Shown here piece after piece: positions 56,101 through 64,000 of a stretch of 64,000 bases of DNA. Within the stretch, counting starts at the first letter, position 1. Each line of letters begins with the position of its first letter. The notes under the pieces are model-generated. The model saw nothing but the letters and a program-made list of their open reading frames with translations, was not told the DNA's origin and made no database searches. The translations under genes were made by a program, and so were the position numbers. This stretch comes from Symbiodinium kawagutii (Eukaryota; Sar; Dinophyceae; Suessiales; Symbiodiniaceae). Where the stretch lies: positions 36,962 through 100,961 of the forward strand of contig VSDK01018023.1 of assembly GCA_009767595.1 (NCBI GenBank), read 5' to 3'.

Positions 56101-59100
56101 CCTGCGTCCTGGCGCACAGCGATCGATCCGTTGCGACAAGTCTTGGGGGTTGCTGGGCGGTGGCGCCCGAAAGATGGCGAACTCGTTCGAACTTGGGGAA
56201 CTATCAGCTATATATACAAGTGTATCTATGGCAGTCATTGTGCATATAGATGTAAGGCCGTATTTTTCGAGATTTCCGCACCGAAAATGTGTATATCGAT
56301 TCACCCCAACATTTCAAACCTATCAGCAGCCGGGTCGACTGTCATACACCAAATACTCGGATTGAGCCAGTAAATCAGTGTTATGGTCACTGGTGACTGC
56401 AGTTTCCGTCGCGGCCCAAGTTTAACCTCTTATTGGTACATCCGATGTCAATTTCGCCACTCTACTTGGATGTGCATCTCAGCATCTCTAATTGGATGTG
56501 CATTATCCATGGTTTGTAACGGTTATAGGGTTTATCACTTACTTTATTATGCATTGCTATTTTTCAGGAAGCTAACCCTGGGTCCTTCTCATCGGCTATT
56601 GAAGGGTCCTAATCTGAGGGGCATGAACGGAATACGGTATGTGGCTACTTGCAGTACATGCAGGGTGGCTTTGGGGGCTGCAGGAGGCAAGTATCTTGAT
56701 CTTGGCATGAGAAGAACATAGAAGAACCATGAAGAACCAATAATTACATGCGTATGTATGAACATACACGTATACATAGCTCTACTCTTTCTACAGATAC
56801 ATTCTTATGTTATACGCATGTTTCTGCACAAATGTGTAAATCTACATGTGCAAACGTTTGCAAGTGCCTATGAACACATATGATATACATATGTCTAAAT
56901 GAGTACTGTACATTTGTATTTCAGAAGGTACAGGTGTATGTATATATTTGAACATATATTTCTATTTACATATATATATACTTGAAATATATATGTATAT
57001 ATACATATAAACACACACACGCTCCTACTTACAGGTTTGGTCGTAGACCTGCTCTTTGCCTCATACCCAAGATTGAAGCAATCATGGATGCGCACATATG
57101 TGGTACCTTTTATCCACATATGCACGGCACAATAAACCTGAGTGCAGCATATGCACACGAACACAACAAAACATTTGATGGACTTGTGTATTGTAGTCCA
57201 CTCCGCATGGTGTACCTTCAAGTTATGGTTGGCTTCCCTGTGAAGAAATACTTTGCATTGTTTCCTATGATCCCCATTTGTAGATACATCACACTTGAAC
57301 CAGAAGCATTGTACACACCCAATCTTTTCATGTTTAACCATGACCAACCACTCGTCACCATGATCAATCATTCTCAACCACAGCTAACCATTTTCAACAC
57401 TTGGTCAACCATAAACCAGCCATAAACCAGGCATACACCAGCCATAACCCAACCCTTTTCCATCCTTGCCCAGCATTCCCTAACCGTTGCGAAGCACGGT
57501 GCGCACCTGGGACCTTCCACGGTGCGCGGGGCCTTCAGGTCGGCGGCCAAGGCGGGGCTGGCCGAGCTGCGCGAGGAACTGTCCAAAGCCGCCGGCAATC
57601 TGCCGCTCGCGAGGAACTGCGGGTGGCGACTGGCAACGGTTGGGTGGTGGCTGTGGGTGGTTGGTTGGTTAATAAGCCTTAATAAGCAACAATAGTAGGG
57701 ATATACCATCTATAACTGGTTGGTTGGTTGGTTGTTGTATGTTGGTGGTTGAATGGTTGGTGGTTGGTTGGTTGTTGTTATGTATTGATGGTGGTTGGTG
57801 GTTGTCATTGGTGGTGTTTTTTGGTTGTTGTCATAGTTCTTTTCATTTCAGTCGATTCTTGTTTTGTTTTGTGTGTGGTTGTTGAGGTTCTGCTTGTTGT
57901 TGTGGTGGTTGCTCCTTGGTCTACTGATTTTTGTTGTTCTTCGTGGGTTTTGCTTGTGGTTGCGCCCCATGTCAACCAAACTGATATCTGTTGTTGGGTC
58001 CTCGTCACCATTTGGGAAGCCTAAACTTGTCATCATTTGGCGCTTTCTTGAAATGGGGGTACCCCCAGTTATCCTCCAGTTTACAAACCATTTGTGCAAA
58101 TAAACCCCAGTAATCATCCGTTTTTAGTCATTTTGAACAATAAAGAGCCGTCCAATTTTTGAGTCCCACCCATTTGAAGGCAACCCCGGTGAGGCTGGTG
58201 GGTTCCACCAGCTGATCCAGTGGCCGCGGCCACGCAAAGTCCAACGGTTGGATGGAGGAATCCTCTGCTTGATATGGCTACAAAGTGGGCCCCCAACCAC
58301 TGAACTAAGTTGGTTTACAACTGACTTAACTAGGGTGATTTCTACCAGTTATAGGGGTTATAAGCCAACGTAAAACTCACCGAATCATGGGGGATAATAA
58401 CCAATAATAGTAGTGGTAAAACAATGGTAGATGGGAACCAGGGGTATTGTTGACGATACGGTACTTCACTTGGCTGGGTTTGTCCCAAAATAGTGTACCT
58501 GCCTAAACCCCTGGATGAGATCCGTGGTTTCCCCATTGGAAATGGGTTTGGGCGCGACCACCATTCATGGACAACCCCATATTTTATTCAACTGACCACC
58601 GAGTTCACGACGATCGATCGGCGCTGGGCGATGGTGGCGCGATCACAAGTTTGGCTGGTCGTTAAAACACTTTGGTGGTTTCTCAAAATGGGGGTACCCC
58701 AAAAATGGTTTTGTTGCTCTAAGGTATAAGTGGTTAATATGGGATGATTGGGGGGGACCCGTACTATTTGAGAAACACCCGGTGGCATGACCCATCCAGG
58801 CCGCCCTTCTCCAGCTCTCATAGGGTTCGATCTCAGGAAGCTGCGCAATCAACGCACCATTCTTTTCGTTGATGAGCTGCACCGGTGGTCCAAGGCTCAA
58901 CAGGAGCCGCCTGTGATTTTCGTGGGTTGGGTTCAGCTGATTGATTCTCACCCCCCTTGACTCCGTTTGAAAGGGGAGTGAACCTGAGCGGAGGTTTGGC
59001 TAAGGTTTCTCTAGCAGTTTGTTCAGGCAGGGTATCTGCGGAAGGATTTCGAAAACATATATGTCTATATATATATATATATTTACTAATATTATATATA

Positions 59101-62100
59101 TATGTATATACATATTACTATATTTATATATATATATATATATATAGAGCAAGTACCTCCTGAGAAAAAAAATGCAAACAGGGCGCAGGTAGGCAGGCGG
59201 GGGGCAGGCGTTTCAGAGTTGAACTAAAGATGGTTTTTCTTTTGGCATTGCAAGAGTTATGAGTCATATGAATCAATACGAAAACAATCATATAGTGATT
59301 AGCATAGATGCATGTATGCATACTACAACTACAAATGAATAGATACATACATAAATACATAAATGTATATGCACATGTATCACCAACATATATCATAACA
59401 TACAGATATGAAATGACTCATTTGCCCAGAGTTTCTCGCCGTTCCTAAGCATTGCCACAGTCCCTTGGGGCAAACTCATATCGTCCAAGCCACGGGTCGC
59501 TTGATCACCTGGTCATAGCTGGTCCATATCCATGGTTAGTTGGCTGTGGGTCAAGCAGTTAACCAACCAATAATGGGGGATAATAACCAGCAATGATAGC
59601 GGAAACAATGGTTAATGATGGGAACCAGGGGTACAGGGTTTTGACCCATAGCCAGTTAGCATCAAAAGGACATGGTCATCCCATTGGTAAGATTTGGAGT
59701 GGCCGCTAAAGTCGTATGAAATAATCCCTAGCAATATGAACCACCTGATCAATGGTGAACCCACATGTGGGCGGCCTCAATCAATAACAAGGTGATGCAA
59801 ACCGAGAACACCTGACAACAATTATTGCACGGTTTAATTCACATAACGTGTCCATAAACATCCATGATGGTCAATGACGTGACAATCCGCAGGTAAATTA
59901 TTTGTTGGGGCTGTATTCATACAGCAGCAAGGACATCCCTGAACATTTGTTTCTGTTGGGTCTTGCGATCATATATCCAAGCCCCGCCTGTATGGGTGCC
60001 CCCCGTGGAATCTGCTTGCTGCAAGTCCCCCAGGACGCGCTGTTGCTGGATTGCGAGCGTGGAACCATCGTCTTGATCGGTGCCACCACGGAGAACCCCT
60101 CGTTCTCGCTGAACAACGCCATCCTCTCGCGCTGTCGTCTGGTGGTCTTCGGCAAGCTTGCACCGGAGGCGAAGCACTGAGCTGATGAGCTGGGACCCGT
60201 GTGGCCTGGGGATGATCACGGATTACAGAGATTAAGGACGTAACCTTGCGAATGTTTGAGGTTTTGACCGGCTGATGAAGTGATCATCTGCCATTCTTAA
60301 TTACTCACCAACCTGGTCATTAAACATAGTTTTTTCTCTGGCAATGCCTGTGGTTGGTACAATTTCATCACCCAAATTCCTGTTCATGTCATGTACCACC
60401 AGTCCAAAGGCCCAAGAATGTTATCATCCATGGATGACCTGGGTAAATGAACATTAGCTGTGGCTGGAAATGGAGGAGGGACAATCTATGAAGCCTCAAA
60501 CAACCTCAACTCTTAAGGCCCTGTTTCCAGCCATTGGTATATCCGCGGCGGGGCAAAACCATCGGAGAGTGGTGATAAACCAAACCAGCTCTGGGGGTTA
60601 ACCCAAATAGTAGTCACCGTTACATTAGGATCTAGGCCCATATCTCCACTTATAAGTCAAAAATAGATGTGTAGATGTGTATGTGACTGTATGGGTAAAC
60701 CTGTACATCGTTTGCCGAACCATGAGTGTATACACATAGAGACATATATATATATATGTTTCTGAAAAAGTTATGTGCCTGGTTTCGGGGCAGTGATAAT
60801 GGCAATGTCCTAGCCCGAAAGTGCAACTCTGGCTACCACAGTACATAGCATTGGAGATGCTGGTGCAATGCTAAAATGACCATGTACAACTACAATCGAG
60901 GTCGCCTGAAGGTACTTTCGCTGGTTGGAATTTGCTGGTCGATACATGGTACACTAACATCATACACGGTCAGAAATCAGCTCCACCCCTAGAAACCAGC
61001 AGCTTGATCCTCCCATGTTGGTTTCCTGGAGACATGTTTGTCTAGAAAACATTGAAGGACCTTACTGACACCCGGGGAAACACCTGTCTTTTGGGCGATC
61101 TCATATGAGGCGCATCCACCCAAAATTGGACCCCCGTGATACTTGGAGTAACAACTGGATTATCTCACTACTAGCCAGGGTTTTAAACAGCTCATCAGCT
61201 CAAAACCAGTATCAACCACCATTGACCACTACCAACCATTGTGTATTGGCCATTGTTAATACTCCGTGCAAGCTGCTAAGTCTTGCTAATCACTTTTACA
61301 TGGATCTCATTGATTTATCCCAATGGTAGACACAATTGTCAGGATGATCAAGCATATTGGTGAATAGTATTGTCCTGGGCAGTTTATTGATCAATATTGT
61401 TCACCAATGGTCCAATGATATTATCCCCTTCAATAGTGGTTCCCCTCCATAGGGAGTTGATCAATATGATGGTTTCTCAAAATAGGGGTATCCCTAAATC
61501 ATCCATTCTTAATTATTTGTAGCAATAAACCAACCATTTTTTGGGTCCCCTATTTTGAGAAACCACCATATGGATCACTACTTTTTTCCGCTTCACCCGT
61601 GGTCCAATCTTATCTCCTCACGGGCGGCTGCAAGGCCATAGAACGGGTACTTCAGCATGCCATGGAGGACGATGGAGCACTAAAAGGCTGCCCTGGGACA
61701 GATCGGCAAGCCAATGACATGGGTTTGTCCATATGGTCGTTTCTCAAAATAGGGATACCCTAAAAATGGTTGGTATATTACTATAAATGACTATTAATGG
61801 ATGATTTAGGGGGTACCCCTATTTTGAGAAACCACCATATATGGCTGTCCCCACTAACCATCCAATGATAGCTGTTATCAATAGGACAGCCACCAGTTTT
61901 TCGGGTGCACCATTTTTGGACATACCAATATTCTATCATAAATCGGCTAGTCAAAGTTCCCAAACACCTGATCAACAAAAGGATTTCGTCAATATCAACC
62001 ATCTATGAATCCGTCATCGAACCATCATTGACCACCCTTGTCAAGCATATCAAACATCAAGAACTGCTCTGAACCATCATTGATAATCCATCAGCTGACA

Positions 62101-63806
62101 GTAACCATCAATAATCGTAGTTAGTTATATAATCGTTAGCAAACAATTTGATTCATCTTAATCCAACCACCAAGGGTGAAAGGCCAATCCAGCACCAATT
62201 ATCCAACATTAACAATCCATGATCCACTCAACATCAAGACTAGCCATCAAGACCAACCACCACTCAACCAGTTTACCACCAATGAAAGGCCATCCAACCA
62301 CCAGTTCAAAATCACTAGTTATGCATAGTTATGCGACCAGTCAACCACCTATCAACAACCATGTAAACCACCACTTAACCAGTGAAACAACCAGTGAATG
62401 GCCAATCAAGCACCAGTCATATAACCAATCAATCACCAGTTTACCACTTAACCACTCCAGTAAACGGCCATGTTTAAACACCACCCCAACCACCAGTCTT
62501 AATCCACTTAACTTCAAGTTTAACAGTTTAACTCACCACTTAACCACCATTTCACCACCACTTAACCACCAATCAACCATCACTTAAATCAACCATCACT
62601 TAAACAGGTTAACCACCAGTTGAACCACCATTTTTTCACCACCAGTTGAAGCACCAACCACTTAACCACCACTTGACCACCAGTTGAACCCCCTAACCGT
62701 TCCAAGAAATGGCCAGGCACCACTCGTTGTGTACCTCTCCAGGTTTGGAGGTCACCTCCTCTGCGCGCCAGCTGCTCTGCAGCGCCGCAGACGGCGACGC
62801 GCGCGTGGCGTTGAATGCCTTGGAGCTGGCGGCCGCACAGGTGACGCCAGGAGGGGCGCTGGGGGGCGGCTGTGGTGCTGGCAGTGCCTAGGAGGTAGTG
62901 ATGTGGCTTTGGATCAATATTAACCAACCAAGTAGTGGGGGATAACAACCAACAATTTTATAGGGAAAACAATGGTTAATGATAAGGAACCAGGGGTACA
63001 GGGTTTTGACCCACAGCCATGTGGTTGGACCCCAAAAATGCTTAGGAAATGATGGTTATGACATAGTTATAAGCATTGATACTGGTTCGGGGTGGGGATA
63101 TACAGTACTATATGGTCAATGGTTGTGGGTTATAACCGTGAATGATGGTTAATACAACCAGGGGATCAGAAGCATAGTAGGGGATATACCAACTATGTGA
63201 TTGACTTCTTAAGATTCCCCGCTAAGTTATGGTTGGTTTATTTCTATAAATTATAAGTAGTTGATGATAACTGGGGGTAAGGCTCTTTTGAGAAACATGC
63301 ATATGTGGTGGTAGTGCCTAGTAATGTTTAGTAATGCCTTGTAGTTGGAATGTCTAGTAGTTGATGCTGGTCGTAGTTAGGAACGTCTAGTAGTGCCTAG
63401 TAGTGCCTTGGATCAAACCGTTTGAAACGGCATAGCCATTGCTATGGCCAATGATGGTTGGTGATTCATCATAATCATCATTGAAGACTATAGTGACTAT
63501 AGCTTTTCCTTGTAGTTGGAATGTCTAGTAGTTGATGCTGGTCGTAGTTAGGAACGTCTAGTAGTGCCTAGTAGTGCCTTGGATCAAACCGTTTGAAACG
63601 GCATAGCCATTGCTATGGCCAATGATGGTTGATGATTCATCATAATCATCATTGAAGACTATAGTGACTATAGCTTTTTCATGATAGTTGATGATGTTCA
63701 AAAAATATGTTCATGATAGTTGATGATAGTGATTACAATCACCTTTAAAAACCCGCAAGGATCGCCTGTGGATGAAGACGCAGTGCGTTCTGCCATTCAG
63801 AAGCGT
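50020..63806 (+). CDS. WRNIP1: WRNIP1/RarA (MgsA) AAA+ ATPase gene, 3' end outside window
   Basis: Werner-helicase-interacting protein 1 (yeast Mgs1, bacterial RarA/MgsA), a clamp-loader-like AAA+ ATPase acting at stalled replication forks in the nucleus. Twelve exons give, in order: a UBA-like segment ending VATAVNLYYD, a Pro/Ala linker, PLAERMRPRRLQDLVGQ, Walker A GPPGCGKT, SAAKAGLAELREEL, Walker B ILFVDELHRWSKAQQ, sensor-1 region GTIVLIGATTENPSF, LSRCRLVVFGKL, the small-domain helix AIERVLQHAMEDD, GDARVALNALELA and VDEDAVRSAIQKRAL. All catalytic residues visible are intact. Most family members begin with a UBZ zinc finger; this one appears to use UBA. The MgsA C-terminal domain should follow beyond 64 kb. 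Exons are listed separately. Confidence 0.93.
50039..50048. other. assembly gap (10 N) in coding exon
   Basis: Ten Ns followed by a run of G, inside the first WRNIP1 exon. Confidence 0.98.
50127..50936 (+). other. intron (WRNIP1)
   Basis: TTGATTGACTAATGGTTGATTG low complexity; no TIR element recognised. Confidence 0.5.
50937..50976 (+). CDS. WRNIP1: WRNIP1 exon 2 (UBA-like, middle)
   Basis: A 40-bp exon between ccacgcag|GGGGTG and gcagga|gtcgcg. The first G completes Trp with exon 1, then GCRISCRVGSTAG, ending in phase 0 where exon 3 begins VATAVNLYYD. Phase supports it; sequence similarity alone would not. Confidence 0.55.
51059..51124. mobile_element. TIR element, family A (short)
   Basis: Left TTGGTGGTTTCTCAAAATAG, right 'ccctatttggagaacccccaa'; internally deleted. 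Confidence 0.7.
51180..51480. repeat. ACCACCATTAACCA low-complexity tract
   Basis: Irregular repeats of AACCATTAACCACCATTC, ending just before WRNIP1 exon 3. Confidence 0.8.
51509..51622 (+). CDS. WRNIP1: WRNIP1 exon 3, VATAVNLYYD and linker
   Basis: Between cgctttcag|GTCGCT and gaa|gcggcg, a GC donor, or cag|gaagcg, a GA donor. It reads VATAVNLYYDRAPVATTAVT then PAPAKRPAAPSIFERGQE. VATAVNLYYD is a classic third UBA helix (DVE-x-AVNLYLD). The rest is a disordered linker. Confidence 0.8.
51623..52311 (+). other. intron (WRNIP1)
   Basis: Repeats of ATAAACACCAACTATCA / ACCACCCACCACAAAAAC; no TIR element. Confidence 0.6.
52312..52408 (+). CDS. WRNIP1: WRNIP1 exon 4, PLAERMRPRRLQDLVG
   Basis: Between ctccccag|GATTCC and gtgg|gtgcca. 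DSKKLRGTGAAPAPAAQPLA then ERMRPRRLQDLV. P-LAERMRP-x-x-L-x-[DE]-x-VGQ is the signature at the start of the WRNIP1/RarA AAA+ core. The spare G joins exon 5 (GT) to restore Gly. Confidence 0.95.
52480..53480. repeat. higher-order repeat of about 360 bp in GGTGGTGAATGG tract
   Basis: The intron is filled with TGATGGTTAATGGTGG variants. A block containing TTGAGGGATGTTAGTGGTGG recurs at 52631, 52990 and 53359 (spacing 359 and 369), with shared unique segments such as 'cagataaacagcaa'. Confidence 0.9.
53481..54915 (+). other. intron remainder (WRNIP1)
   Basis: TTGGTTAATGATGG low complexity continues to about 54450; an open frame at 54445-54720 has no motif. No exon recognised. Confidence 0.5.
54916..54950 (+). 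CDS. WRNIP1: WRNIP1 exon 5, GQDEALGIIRQA
   Basis: The acceptor is acgcccag|GTCAGG. (G)QDEALGIIRQA follows DLVG, as in the family's VGQ-[ED]-x-[LA]-LG. The donor is either GA (gcg|gagcct) or GC (caa|gcggag); both keep frame with exon 6, and the GA version gives the better RQA-VEDDRLP. Confidence 0.85.
54951..55993 (+). other. intron (WRNIP1)
   Basis: GGTTAATGGTGG low complexity to about 55320, then unique sequence without recognised features. Confidence 0.5.
55994..56103 (+). CDS. WRNIP1: WRNIP1 exon 6, Walker A
   Basis: The acceptor is ccacgag|GTGGAG. VEDDRLPSLILWGPPGCGKT then SFAHCVANSTRCSFRS. Walker A GPPGCGKT and the PSLILWGPPG context are diagnostic of WRNIP1/RarA. To keep frame with exon 7 (L-SAAKAG) the donor must be ct|gcgtcc, a GC site; the nearby GT two bases on breaks the frame. 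Confidence 0.95.
56104..57538 (+). other. intron (WRNIP1)
   Basis: 1.4 kb. TA-rich tracts (56750-57020) and ACCATAAACCAGC repeats (57400-57450). The 150-codon frames overlapping exon 6 on both strands read into this intron and are not real. Confidence 0.55.
57539..57594 (+). CDS. WRNIP1: WRNIP1 exon 7, SAAKAGLAELREEL
   Basis: The acceptor is gccttcag|GTCGGC. SAAKAGLAELREELSKAA matches the family's [SF]-SA-x-x-[SA]-G-[VL]-x-[DE]-[LI]-RE block between Walker A and B. The donor is placed at gccg|gcaatc (GC) to keep phase with exon 8; the open frame continues, so the end is approximate. Confidence 0.85.
58277..58374. mobile_element. TIR element, family B (right end missing)
   Basis: Left end GGCTACAAAGTGGGCCCCCA and both internal arms are present; the right terminal repeat is replaced by a family C fragment. 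Confidence 0.75.
58671..58792. mobile_element. TIR element, family A
   Basis: Left end TTTGGTGGTTTCTCAAAATG, right end TACTATTTGAGAAACACCCG. It lies 32 bp upstream of the Walker B exon, so the acceptor's pyrimidine tract is the only sequence between. Confidence 0.85.
58824..58903 (+). CDS. WRNIP1: WRNIP1 exon 8, Walker B
   Basis: The acceptor is ctcatag|GGTTCG. FDLRKLRNQRTILFVDELHR then WSKAQQ. Walker B ILFVDE and HR-[FW]-[NS]-KAQQ are diagnostic. Exon 9 continues DALLL, so the exon ends at cag, followed by gagccg: a GA donor. No GT or GC nearby keeps the frame. Confidence 0.95.
58904..60033 (+). other. intron (WRNIP1)
   Basis: TA microsatellite (59060-59150) and a family C element (59541-59654). 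No exon recognised. Confidence 0.6.
59541..59654. mobile_element. TIR element, family C
   Basis: Left end TTGGCTGTGGGTCAAGCAGT, right end GGTTTTGACCCATAGCCAGT. Confidence 0.88.
60034..60168 (+). CDS. WRNIP1: WRNIP1 exon 9, sensor 1
   Basis: A 135-bp exon between tcccccag|GACGCG and gag|gcgaag, a GC donor. DALLLDCERGTIVLIGATTE then NPSFSLNNAILSRCRLVVFG and KLAPE. GT-[IV]-x-[LF]-IGATTENPSF with the sensor-1 Asn, and LSR-[CA]-R, are strongly conserved. Confidence 0.96.
60169..61634 (+). other. intron (WRNIP1)
   Basis: 1.5 kb, mostly unique sequence with a small TATA tract (60746-60760) and a family A element (61465-61573). An open frame at 61105-61329 has no motif. Confidence 0.55.
61465..61573. 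mobile_element. TIR element, family A
   Basis: Left end ATATGATGGTTTCTCAAAAT, right end TTTTGAGAAACCACCATATG. Confidence 0.9.
61635..61686 (+). CDS. WRNIP1: WRNIP1 exon 10, AIERVLQHAMEDD
   Basis: A 52-bp exon between ctgcaag|GCCATA and aaag|gctgcc, a GC donor. AIERVLQHAMEDDGALK follows KLAPE, as in the family's L-[ST]-PEA-[LI]-x-x-[LV]-L-x-[RH]-A-x-ED. Phase fits exon 11. It sits between two family A elements, 61 bp after one and 44 bp before the next. Confidence 0.9.
61731..61845. mobile_element. TIR element, family A
   Basis: Left end ATATGGTCGTTTCTCAAAAT, right end TATTTTGAGAAACCACCATA. Confidence 0.9.
61846..62742 (+). other. intron remainder (WRNIP1)
   Basis: AACCACCACTTAACCAGT low complexity dominates 62030-62700. 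The 122-codon frame at 62219-62587 is repeat-derived. Confidence 0.7.
62743..62840 (+). CDS. WRNIP1: WRNIP1 exon 11, GDARVALNALELA
   Basis: The acceptor is cctctccag|GTTTGG. LEVTSSARQLLCSAADGDAR then VALNALELAAAQ. GDAR-x-ALN-x-LE is a WRNIP1/RarA hallmark in the small AAA+ domain. A GT donor follows CAG at 62841; phase with exon 12 would instead need a donor at ccag|gaggg (62851) or an unseen small exon. Confidence 0.95.
62903..63020. mobile_element. TIR element, family C
   Basis: Left end TGTGGCTTTGGATCAATATT, right end GGTTTTGACCCACAGCCATG. It begins about 60 bp after exon 11. Confidence 0.85.
63196..63304. mobile_element. TIR element, family A (degraded)
   Basis: Left 'gattgacttcttaagattcc', right 'ggctcttttgagaaacatgc', with 'atggttggtttatttctata' inside. 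Confidence 0.55.
63337..63678. repeat. 171-bp tandem duplication
   Basis: CCTTGTAGTTGGAATGTCTA begins at 63337 and again at 63508; the two 171-bp copies differ by about one base in the part compared, so the duplication is recent. Within an intron of WRNIP1. Confidence 0.93.
63760..63806 (+). CDS. WRNIP1: WRNIP1 exon 12, start of MgsA C-terminal domain
   Basis: The acceptor is cccgcaag|GATCGC. SPVDEDAVRSAIQKR matches the family's [IV]-[ST]-x-[ED]-[DE]-V-[KR]-x-A-[LI]-Q-[RK] segment preceding the C-terminal domain. It may end at cgt|gcactg (GC) or run to ccaag|gtaaca at 63838. Confidence 0.8.
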
Positions 63807-63838
63807 GCACTGTGGCTTGGTGCAGCGCCGGTATCAAG

Positions 63839-64000
63839 GTAACATACGGGGATGGGCATGGTAAGTAAATAAAAACAAAATGGTTCATTCATGTTCTTCA
63901 TTAGCTCATTGATGGTTGATAGTAGGATGTGACCATTAACAGCATAGATGCTGTGAACTGTTAGTGTGTTTTCTTGCATATTTGGTACGGGTGATGTGTT
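63839..64000. other. intron start at right edge
   Basis: Nothing recognised. The remaining WRNIP1 exons must lie beyond the window. Confidence 0.5.

Larger units (their letters stand above)
57595..58823 (+). other. intron (WRNIP1)
   Basis: GGTTGGTTGG/GTTGTTG low complexity (57650-57960), a partial family A end (58045-58080), a truncated family B element, a partial family C copy (58380-58450) and a family A element ending 32 bp before exon 8. Confidence 0.6.

Noticed and set aside
55903..56373. Longer plus frame and 133-codon minus frame over the Walker A exon
   Set aside because: Shadows of exon 6; the true frame ends at the GC donor at 56104.
56895..57425. 160- and 147-codon frames on opposite strands
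   Set aside because: They lie in a WRNIP1 intron with TA-rich sequence and show no motif; the exons on either side are well supported.
62219..62587. 122-codon Ser/Thr/His/Asn-rich frame
   Set aside because: Produced by AACCACCACTTAACC repeats.
1..64000. CRISPR array, bacterial operon or viral genome
   Set aside because: No spaced identical repeats with unique spacers, no operon structure, and no viral replication or capsid motifs seen.

Overview
The window reads as nuclear DNA of a dinoflagellate, most likely from the Suessiales (Symbiodiniaceae or Polarella type). This is an inference. It rests on small exons in very long introns, acceptors almost always of the form AG|G, repeated use of GC and probably GA donors beside GT, all recognised genes on the + strand, introns full of short terminal-inverted-repeat (TIR) elements and simple repeats, and a plant/alveolate-type telomere motif (CCCTAAA). 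No bacterial operons, rRNA, CRISPR or confident tRNA are seen. Almost every long ATG-to-stop frame is a by-product of repeats; the genes were found by translating short GC-rich islands and checking splice phase.

Region 1 (about 1.8-30.2 kb, +) holds a WDR46/UTP7 (BING4) gene, a WD40 protein of the small-subunit processome. Sixteen or more exons follow the family order: N-terminal strands, a YIYD block, WD40 blades including VWDLRTYK, the VPGAG...NFDSFE signature of the BING4 C-terminal domain, a Lys/Arg-rich tail and a probable acidic tail ending near 30.22 kb. Exons are 30-123 bp; introns reach several kb.

Region 2 (30.2-49 kb) has no gene I can name. It contains several GC-rich coding-like islands on the + strand, with the best at 37.13-37.44, 45.41-45.52, 46.29-46.55, 48.07-48.26 and 48.62-48.90 kb. 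Between them lie a 95-bp tandem repeat, GATA microsatellites, a 1.5-kb array with a 43-bp unit, and many TIR elements.

Region 3 (50.0 kb to beyond the right edge, +) holds a WRNIP1/RarA (MgsA) AAA+ ATPase gene. Twelve exons were located, carrying a UBA-like N-terminal segment instead of the usual zinc finger, the PLAERMRP motif, Walker A, Walker B, sensor 1, the GDAR helical region and the start of the C-terminal domain. The 3' end lies outside the window.

The two identified genes serve ribosome assembly and replication-fork maintenance and have no evident functional link. At least five TIR families (called A-E here) occupy the introns and often end within tens of bases of an exon, which suggests introner-like or MITE activity. 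Simple repeats, mostly variants of TGGTTAATGATGG, fill much of the remainder. Assembly gaps lie at 15553-15592 and at 50039-50048, the latter inside a coding exon.
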